A stretch of 47,630 nt of DNA from Pseudomonas sp. Q2-TVG4-2 (GTDB lineage: Bacteria > Pseudomonadota > Gammaproteobacteria > Pseudomonadales > Pseudomonadaceae), in the NCBI RefSeq assembly GCF_013620795.1, contig NZ_LGLW01000015.1:1-47630 (forward strand). Direction: 5' to 3'. Position numbers and translations under genes: made by a program. Shown here piece by piece: positions 42,101 to 47,630 of the stretch; the stretch's first letter is position 1, and the number at the start of each line of letters is the position of its first letter. The notes beneath the pieces are model-generated. The model did not search any database, had not been told where the DNA came from, and saw only the letters and a list, made by a program, of their open reading frames with translations.

Positions 42101-43744
42101 ATGGCCAAAGCTGCCATGGATGTCGAGATGGAACCTAATGACGCTGGCGGAGTCGCTGCCAAGCACGGCTTCATCTTCCAGGATTGTGTCGCCGCCTATT
42201 ACGTCACTCAAATGCTGCGTGACAAAAAAATTCAACGTATTCGATGTGAAGTCGCAGACGATATTGATGTCGTCTGTGACGACTTCGTCGAATTCGTGCA
42301 GGTGAAAACGACCACGAAGGCCCATTGGGCAAGAAACGATCTTTTAGTCCTCAGCAAAGGTGCCGACAAAAAGAAGATTCCAGGCAGCTCAATCATGCAT
42401 AAGTCCATGAAGAGCGAACCCTCACTTACCGTGCCTAGAAAATTCAGGATCGTCACAGAGCATCCGGTCAACGTCACTCTTGAGTACCTGCTCATCAACC
42501 ATGACGAGCGCGCCGGAAAACCTGGGCGCGAAGATCTAGTCGACTACCTGAATGGTAAGACCAACAGCTATGTCGCCCCCAGTGGAGTGAACGTAGCGGC
42601 CTGGGTAGACGCTACGCTCTGGGAAGTGTTCCGAACCATGCGCGAGATCGAGCTGCTGGGGATCAGCAACATTCGAAGAGCGGCGTATGACCTTCACGGT
42701 GTGATATTGAGCACAGAGGCCTCGGCAGAGGACATCTGGCGAGACATTCTGGACACGGTTACCCGCAAAGGAGCTTTGTCGCGCAGAATCCACTCCGTCG
42801 ACAGCAAATCCTACCTTCGCGCAGATTTGAATAAGTGGTTCGAAGTTCTGGTCGAGGAGGATCAGAAGCGAGCAGGTCGTAAGGTCTACGTCAAACGCCA
42901 GCTACCTCACATCCTGGTTCCGTTTCGCAATCCGCTGGCTACCTCGTGCGCCAGGCGGAATGGTCGTGTTCTGCACCAGCAGTACAGTCTCACGCGCTAC
43001 CGCTACAAACACATCGTCGACAACGTGTGTAAATGGCTGGATGAGGTGTTCCTTCGCCCCAATGAACTCGCAGACATCAATAAGTTGTCGCTTGTCGAGC
43101 AAGGTCAACGTTTAAGGAGCACTGTGTTCGCCTCCTTGGCAGACGTTCGTTCATTCCTGGGGCGAGTGCTTCTTCATGCCACGATACGGCAGATGCACGC
43201 GAGCCAGCCCATTCCGTGCTTGCTTTATCTTGAAGGCCAGAACGAAGCAAAAGTCCTTGAGAACGTCCATATCGTTCGGCGAGACCCGGAAGGCGATCAG
43301 CTATGGGTTGGCTTCAGTGAGCTCGTGACTGCTGCCAATATCACCACGCGCCTGCCTGAGATCCGCGAGGAACTCTATGAGGAGATCAGCGGGTGTTTCA
43401 GTAACGCTCGGGGCAAGATTCTAGATATCAAGGATGATAGCTACCTGCTGCGTCATGACATCGACGTCATCCTCGACGAGAGCACCCCGTTCGATGCACA
43501 CCTGGATCGATTCAGATTTGTCGTGTTCGTCGGATACGATTCTTCGCTGCTGACCGATCCCGAAACTCCTGGGCATGAAGATAACTTGGAGCGGGAGACG
43601 GCTGCTCTGTTCGAAGCATTTGCCGACGATCTTAAACACAATCCGACGTTCGCAAAGCTCACGATCGATGTGTTCATCTATCCCGCGCCAAGCCTGGAGA
43701 TTTTGACCCAGTTAGTGGACGAACAGGTCAGGAAGGCCGTATGA
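42101..43744 (+). CDS. Cap4/DUF4297-type nuclease with HamA-like C-terminus
   Basis: 547 residues. The N-terminal domain (about 12-230) has GVAAKHGFIFQDCVAAYYV, E50...D56 and VEFVQVKTT (Q67, K69), the signature of DUF4297 dsDNA nucleases such as Cap4. The last 80 residues (RFRFVVFVGYDSSLL...LTIDVFIYPAPSLEILTQLVDEQV) resemble the end of HamA (DUF1837), where a YDSD-type strand is followed by an FLFPLP strand. The middle (about 230-460) I do not recognise. The stop overlaps the helicase start by ATGA, so the two are a pair. A nuclease effector gated by the helicase is expected. The start is taken at the first ATG of the frame; 42116 or 42128 are possible. Confidence 0.8.
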   Translation: MAKAAMDVEMEPNDAGGVAAKHGFIFQDCVAAYYVTQMLRDKKIQRIRCEVADDIDVVCDDFVEFVQVKTTTKAHWARNDLLVLSKGADKKKIPGSSIMHKSMKSEPSLTVPRKFRIVTEHPVNVTLEYLLINHDERAGKPGREDLVDYLNGKTNSYVAPSGVNVAAWVDATLWEVFRTMREIELLGISNIRRAAYDLHGVILSTEASAEDIWRDILDTVTRKGALSRRIHSVDSKSYLRADLNKWFEVLVEEDQKRAGRKVYVKRQLPHILVPFRNPLATSCARRNGRVLHQQYSLTRYRYKHIVDNVCKWLDEVFLRPNELADINKLSLVEQGQRLRSTVFASLADVRSFLGRVLLHATIRQMHASQPIPCLLYLEGQNEAKVLENVHIVRRDPEGDQLWVGFSELVTAANITTRLPEIREELYEEISGCFSNARGKILDIKDDSYLLRHDIDVILDESTPFDAHLDRFRFVVFVGYDSSLLTDPETPGHEDNLERETAALFEAFADDLKHNPTFAKLTIDVFIYPAPSLEILTQLVDEQVRKAV

Positions 43745-45921
43745 AAGACGTTTACGATGTAGCCAAACAGAGCTTGGATGGGGATGGGTTCTCAGCGTTC
43801 CGGTACCTGGCTACGGTCAACTCCCTATTGTCTAACCCAGTCTCCACCTCCCTCGGCAGAGACCTGACGATTAGGGCGCTCGATGCCCGTGAAAAGTTTA
43901 TCGACCATGCTGCAATTTTGCGCAACATGGTCAGGAAGGCTGGGCTGTTCCCTTACCTGAAGAAAGAGTTTTCTGACCTTTCCCAAGGGGATCGGATCGC
44001 TCTGGATGTGTACCGAACGCCGTTCTCTGAAGACTACGTCTTCCACTCGATGCAGTTTCGAATTTTCGACTTACTCAAGGATGGCCGCAACGTCGTGCTC
44101 AGTGCTCCAACCAGCATGGGTAAGAGCGCTATCGTCGACTCGCTGCTAGGGCTCGGACGCCTTAAACGTGTCGTACTAGTGGTACCTACCGTTGCGTTAG
44201 CTGACGAGACGCGCAGGCGTTTTCAAGAACGCTTTGGTGAGGTCTATCAGATTATCCACCACAGCTCGCAAGAGTGCCGTAGTGAGTGGGTCGTGTACGT
44301 CCTGACCCAAGAGCGGGTCAACGAGCGAGAGGACATCAAGGCCATCGATCTTTTTGTCATCGACGAGTTTTACAAACTGGCTTTTCAGCAGCTCAAAAAT
44401 GGCAGCACGGACTTCAAGGACGAGCGGGTCATTGAGCTGAATATTGCTCTTAGCAAGCTGCTGAAGGTGTCCAAGCAGTTCTACCTCACCGGGCCCTTCG
44501 TAAACAGTATTCGGGGCTTGACGGAGCTAGGCCACGACCACACGTTCATCTCCGCTGATTTCAACACCGTGGCCGTCGATGTACAGACGTTCGGTGTAAG
44601 TCCCGATGACGATGCGGGCAAGCTGAAAATGCTGGCGACTATCGCACCTCAGTGCAAAGGAGCCACGATCATCTACTGCAAGTCATCTAAAGTAGCAGGG
44701 AAGGTTGCCCGCGAGCTCGTCCGGCTTGGGTACGGCCAGCCATTCCAGAGTGAGCATATTGACTGGGTTGCCGAGGAATTTGACCCCGAATGGGACTACA
44801 CCTATGCCCTAAGGAACGGTATTGGCCTGCATTTCGGCGGCCTCCCTCGTGCTCTTCAGCAGTACACCGCTGACCGGTTCAATGCCGGCGACCTGCGCTT
44901 TCTACTGTGCACTTCCACCATCATTGAGGGGGTGAATACGATTGCGAAAAATGTCGTCATCTACGACAACCGAAACGGAACACGCGCAATCGACAAGTTC
45001 ACTCATGGCAATATCAAAGGCCGTGCAGGCCGGATGGGCATCCATTTCGTAGGCAAGGTGTTTTGCTTGGAAGATGTTCCGCAAGACAACCTGAATCAGG
45101 AGGTCGATGTGCCTCTGGGGATTCAGGATGCAGATACTCCTCTGAACCTGCTCGCGAGTGCGCAGCCCGATCACCTGACTGAATATTCCCAAGGAAGGTT
45201 CGAAGCCGCATTTTCCCAGGATCGGTTTTCTATCGATCTGGTCAAGAAGCACTCCTACTTCCGTATGGAGCAGTTCGAGCAGTTATACAGCATGGTCGAA
45301 ATGCTCAGTGAGGACGAGTTCGAGTCGCTCGTGTTCCACTGGTCACCAGCGACTGGTTTTTTGAAAACCCTGGCCAATATCAGCAGCAAGCTTGTGCCCA
45401 AGGCGTTCACCGCTAATGGGCTGACGACCAAATACCCAGATACCATTCTGGCCAAACTGACGAGCTATCAGAAAGCAGAAAGTTACTCGGCATATCTGAA
45501 AGGTCAGATTGATTACACCAAGCTGCGGCTCAAGGCAGGTGAGGAGGTAAACCTTTCCACGACGCTCAACAATGATCTGAAGCTGGTGAGCAATACCTTC
45601 GGCTATACCATCCCTAAGGTATTGGGGCTGCTGGAAGACGTAGTTCGCTTGCACGCGATCAAGAAAGGCGTTCGCGCTAAAGTTGACTACAGCCACGTCA
45701 GAATGACTTTTGAGAACCTCCATCTCCCTTCAGGGGTGAATGCGCTTGAGGAAATAGGCATTCCCATTCAGACGCTGCACCGTATGTCTGAGCTGCTGGA
45801 CTTCCCAGAAGGGGCAGGGGTAGATGAGTTGGCAGATTATCTTCGGCAGAACGAGCAAGCCTGGGAGTTTATGGGAGAGGTCGACCAGAGCTTCGTCAGA
45901 CGCGCTTTGGGAGCGGCATGA
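43741..45921 (+). CDS. hamB: SF2 DEAD-like helicase, HamB-like (Hachiman)
   Basis: 726 residues. Motif I SAPTSMGKS (121-129), motif Ia VVPTVALADE, motif II VIDEFYKL (206-213, DEF in place of DEAD/DEAH), motif III-like YLTGPF, motif V TSTIIEGVNT (391-400) and motif VI NIKGRAGRMG (424-433). The DE[FA]YK box and the KGRAGRMG-x-HF-x-G end match the HamB helicases of Hachiman as I remember them. About 280 C-terminal residues are helical and probably contact DNA or the nuclease. It starts inside the stop of the nuclease gene and ends inside the start of a 34-codon frame. Confidence 0.85.
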   Translation: MKDVYDVAKQSLDGDGFSAFRYLATVNSLLSNPVSTSLGRDLTIRALDAREKFIDHAAILRNMVRKAGLFPYLKKEFSDLSQGDRIALDVYRTPFSEDYVFHSMQFRIFDLLKDGRNVVLSAPTSMGKSAIVDSLLGLGRLKRVVLVVPTVALADETRRRFQERFGEVYQIIHHSSQECRSEWVVYVLTQERVNEREDIKAIDLFVIDEFYKLAFQQLKNGSTDFKDERVIELNIALSKLLKVSKQFYLTGPFVNSIRGLTELGHDHTFISADFNTVAVDVQTFGVSPDDDAGKLKMLATIAPQCKGATIIYCKSSKVAGKVARELVRLGYGQPFQSEHIDWVAEEFDPEWDYTYALRNGIGLHFGGLPRALQQYTADRFNAGDLRFLLCTSTIIEGVNTIAKNVVIYDNRNGTRAIDKFTHGNIKGRAGRMGIHFVGKVFCLEDVPQDNLNQEVDVPLGIQDADTPLNLLASAQPDHLTEYSQGRFEAAFSQDRFSIDLVKKHSYFRMEQFEQLYSMVEMLSEDEFESLVFHWSPATGFLKTLANISSKLVPKAFTANGLTTKYPDTILAKLTSYQKAESYSAYLKGQIDYTKLRLKAGEEVNLSTTLNNDLKLVSNTFGYTIPKVLGLLEDVVRLHAIKKGVRAKVDYSHVRMTFENLHLPSGVNALEEIGIPIQTLHRMSELLDFPEGAGVDELADYLRQNEQAWEFMGEVDQSFVRRALGAA

Positions 45922-46022
45922 AGGTAGGGGAGTGTTTCAATTTGGTGAGCGATCTGGGCTTAAACGACTCTAGGCTGGGCGCTCACGCATGGCGCACTTG
46001 GCTGGGCGATGTGGTTGCTTGA
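45918..46022 (+). CDS. 34-codon frame coupled to the helicase stop
   Basis: The ATG at 45918 overlaps the helicase TGA (ATGA), the same junction as between the two defence genes. It encodes 34 residues with three Trp/Leu-rich turns (MKVGECFNLVSDLGLNDSRL...) and ends at the start of the terminator hairpin. It may be a real third microprotein, the 5' remnant of a lost third gene, or chance. Too short for composition to decide. Confidence 0.35.
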   Translation: MKVGECFNLVSDLGLNDSRLGAHAWRTWLGDVVA

Positions 46023-46058
46023 TCGCCATTGTGCCAGTAAGCAATCCATGGCGATCAA
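46019..46058. terminator. Bidirectional hairpin between convergent genes
   Basis: TTGATCGCCAT (46019-46029) and its exact complement (46048-46058) flank an 18-base loop, followed by CCCCTTTT. It separates the defence operon from the convergent TPR gene. Confidence 0.65.
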
Positions 46059-46097
46059 GGCCCCTTTTCAGAGGCATTGCGTTCGAATGTCGCGCAG

Positions 46098-47630
46098 TCA
46101 GAGCCAGCGGCGTTGTAGCCGCGTGACTTCCTCCATAAACCGGTTATAGAAGCGGCCTTTGGGGGCAAGGCGTAGTGCTCGATCGATACACTCCTGAGCC
46201 TTAATCACGTTCTGGGGCTCACTATTGATATAGGCATAAGTCTTTTGCAGCTCACATAGGTGCTTCGGCTTGCCTAGCTCCTCTGCTGTGTTGAGGTGTT
46301 CAAGAGCATTGGCCTCATCACCAATCCGGCTCTCGATCATGCCCAAGGTAAAGTACACCTCCGCTTCACCAGGAAGGAGATCCTTCGCTTTACGCGACTG
46401 CTCCAGCGCAGCAGGCAAATGGCGCTTGCGCATTAGAGTGTATGCATACCGATCAAAGAGCCAGCCATTCTTGGGGTCTTCGAGCACTGCCGTCTCGTAG
46501 TACTCACAAGCGGCGGTGTAGTTGCCTTCGTTGTAGCTTTTCCAGGCAGCGCGCGCAGCGGGGGTGCGGAATGCTTCAATCGCACGGTCAGATACTTTGG
46601 CTTCGGCGCTGTTTAGAAACTCTTGGTAGCGGCGCTTAACCCAGTTGACGTCATCATCGGTCGGCTCCCGCTTGCCGTCTGTAACTTCGTAGCGCTCCAC
46701 GCAGTAGTTGTAAAACTCGGAACTTAGGCTGACCTGCAAGGTCCCCTCAACCCTAGAGAAGCTACCGATGCCACGGCTCTCTTCAATCGCTTCACTCGCA
46801 GCGGCAACTGTCACACCAGTTCGCTGACAGCAAAGTTGGAAAAGGTACTGGTCGTGGTTGTCCCCAAGTCGGCTCATAAGCAGAAGGACGCGTCGAAGAT
46901 CTGAAGTGAGACGGCTCCATGCGTCGTCATACAAAAACTGCCCAAGATCTTGGCGCTGCATCTTCTGCACACGTTGAAATGCTGCTTCAAGCCCTGTTCC
47001 TTGGGTGGCGGCAGCTTGGGCAAAGACTTCCAAGGCGATCGGTTTGTTGATTAAAGCCCGAGAATATCTTTTAAGCGTTGCAGGGCCGGCCTGCGCAATA
47101 GCATTGCATCCAAGGGTTACGCCCCGTTTCAGGAATTCTGCCCCCTCGTCGTCATTCCAGTTCTCGGTTTGAACCGGAAGAGCCTCAATCAACTCACGAC
47201 GACGTGATGTCAGAATGACCCTGCCGACTCGTCTGGTCAGTTCGTTGATTTGAGCTGCGAGTGCCCTCACGTCGGCATCGCTGTTGGCCATGGTCTCAGT
47301 GTTGTCGAGAATGATCAGGTGGTTGTCTCGTGACACTTCGAATTCGGCTTGAAGTGTCGCAAGTTTTTGCACCACCTCTTTGGGCGCTTTCTCAAACCAC
47401 GAGCGGTCGAGCTTTGGTGTCGTGAGCATTCGAGCAACATCCAGCACGACATCAGCGACGCCGATTTCCTGGACAGAGATCTGCTCCAAGCCGCTGAGTC
47501 CCCACCGGGTTTTTTTAGCCGTATAAAAAGTAATTATCTCAGGCTTCCACTGAATTCGCGTTTTACCGTCGAGCCAGCGGTGGAGGAACTCTACTGCCCG
47601 GGCACTGGGAAGGTGATTTGTTGTGTGGCA
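46098..47630 (-). CDS. STAND-type NTPase with TPR repeats, 5' part beyond the window
   Basis: The frame is open from 46098 to the window edge (at least 510 codons); the TTG at 47489 is not a real start, since coding text continues upstream (ARAVEFLHRWLDG...ITFYTAKKTRWGLSG). Residues after that resemble an NB-ARC module: Walker B HLIILDNTET and a sensor-like VILTSRRRELI; the P-loop should lie just outside. A winged-helix-like part follows, and the last 190 residues are TPR repeats (AWKSYNEGNYTAACEYYETAV; AEVYFTLGMIESRIGDEANALEHL). Avs- and NLR-like defence ATPases have this order. The N-terminal effector is unseen. Confidence 0.75.
   Translation of the reverse strand, partial: CHTTNHLPSARAVEFLHRWLDGKTRIQWKPEIITFYTAKKTRWGLSGLEQISVQEIGVADVVLDVARMLTTPKLDRSWFEKAPKEVVQKLATLQAEFEVSRDNHLIILDNTETMANSDADVRALAAQINELTRRVGRVILTSRRRELIEALPVQTENWNDDEGAEFLKRGVTLGCNAIAQAGPATLKRYSRALINKPIALEVFAQAAATQGTGLEAAFQRVQKMQRQDLGQFLYDDAWSRLTSDLRRVLLLMSRLGDNHDQYLFQLCCQRTGVTVAAASEAIEESRGIGSFSRVEGTLQVSLSSEFYNYCVERYEVTDGKREPTDDDVNWVKRRYQEFLNSAEAKVSDRAIEAFRTPAARAAWKSYNEGNYTAACEYYETAVLEDPKNGWLFDRYAYTLMRKRHLPAALEQSRKAKDLLPGEAEVYFTLGMIESRIGDEANALEHLNTAEELGKPKHLCELQKTYAYINSEPQNVIKAQECIDRALRLAPKGRFYNRFMEEVTRLQRRWL

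Noticed and set aside
1..47630. CRISPR array
   Set aside because: The only regular repeats are three 10-base iterons and paired operators; no repeat-spacer series was seen on either strand.
1..47630. Second copy of the tRNA 3' end as the right attachment site
   Set aside because: Scanning for TTCGAATCACTCC and GTCCCGACCA found nothing beyond the left edge, so the right end is not placed.

Overview
The window reads as most of an integrative and conjugative element (ICE) from a Pseudomonas-like gammaproteobacterium. The DNA is GC-rich. It encodes an MvaT-type H-NS analogue (a pseudomonad hallmark) and a CsrA/Rsm protein, and the transfer genes are of the Tn4371/IncP trb type. The left edge is the 3' end of a tRNA gene (probably tRNA-Pro) followed by its terminator and an inward-facing tyrosine integrase, the usual tRNA-attachment end of an ICE. 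I found no second copy of the tRNA end, so the other boundary probably lies outside the window.

Layout: 1-1581 attachment site, integrase and an overlapping excisionase-like gene. 1730-3015 a gene split by one frameshift. 3104-14663 a complete mating-pair-formation and coupling operon on the minus strand (traG, ribbon-helix-helix gene, trbB-C-D-E-J, small lipoprotein, trbL-F-G-I). 14865-15955 a RES/Xre toxin-antitoxin pair. 16135-24058 a cargo cluster: divergent MmyB-type regulator, 5-aminolevulinate-synthase-like enzyme, GNAT acetyltransferase, Gfo/Idh/MocA oxidoreductase, glutamine-dependent asparagine synthase, MFS exporter and LysR regulator. 24051-29124 relaxase, TraF peptidase, RHH protein, ParA, RepA with iterons, and an AlpA-like gene. 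29593-30329 MvaT-like and CsrA-like regulators. 30330-40508 a mosaic of orphan, broken and hypothetical genes, with remnants of endonuclease I and of another integrase, and a WYL regulator. 41083-47630 a defence island: a DUF6602 nuclease-like gene, a two-gene Hachiman-like system (Cap4-type nuclease joined to a HamA-like tail, plus a HamB-like helicase), and the 3' part of a STAND/TPR gene that runs off the window.

Two systems stand out. The cargo operon has the gene content expected for an alaremycin/primocarcin-type pathway: serine plus succinyl-CoA condensation, N-acetylation, dehydration, amidation and export. Its ALAS-like enzyme carries Ser where glycine-specific ALASs have the substrate-gating Thr. 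The Hachiman-like pair appears to place a DUF4297/Cap4-type nuclease domain in front of a HamA (DUF1837)-like C-terminus, an unusual effector architecture. RepA, ParA, three iterons and a perfect inverted pair of DnaA boxes suggest that the excised element replicates.

Limits: domain calls come from reading motifs and from memory of families; no searches were run. Several genes (1730-3015, the repA 5' end, 32533-33256) need single-base indels to read through. These may be real decay or sequencing errors.
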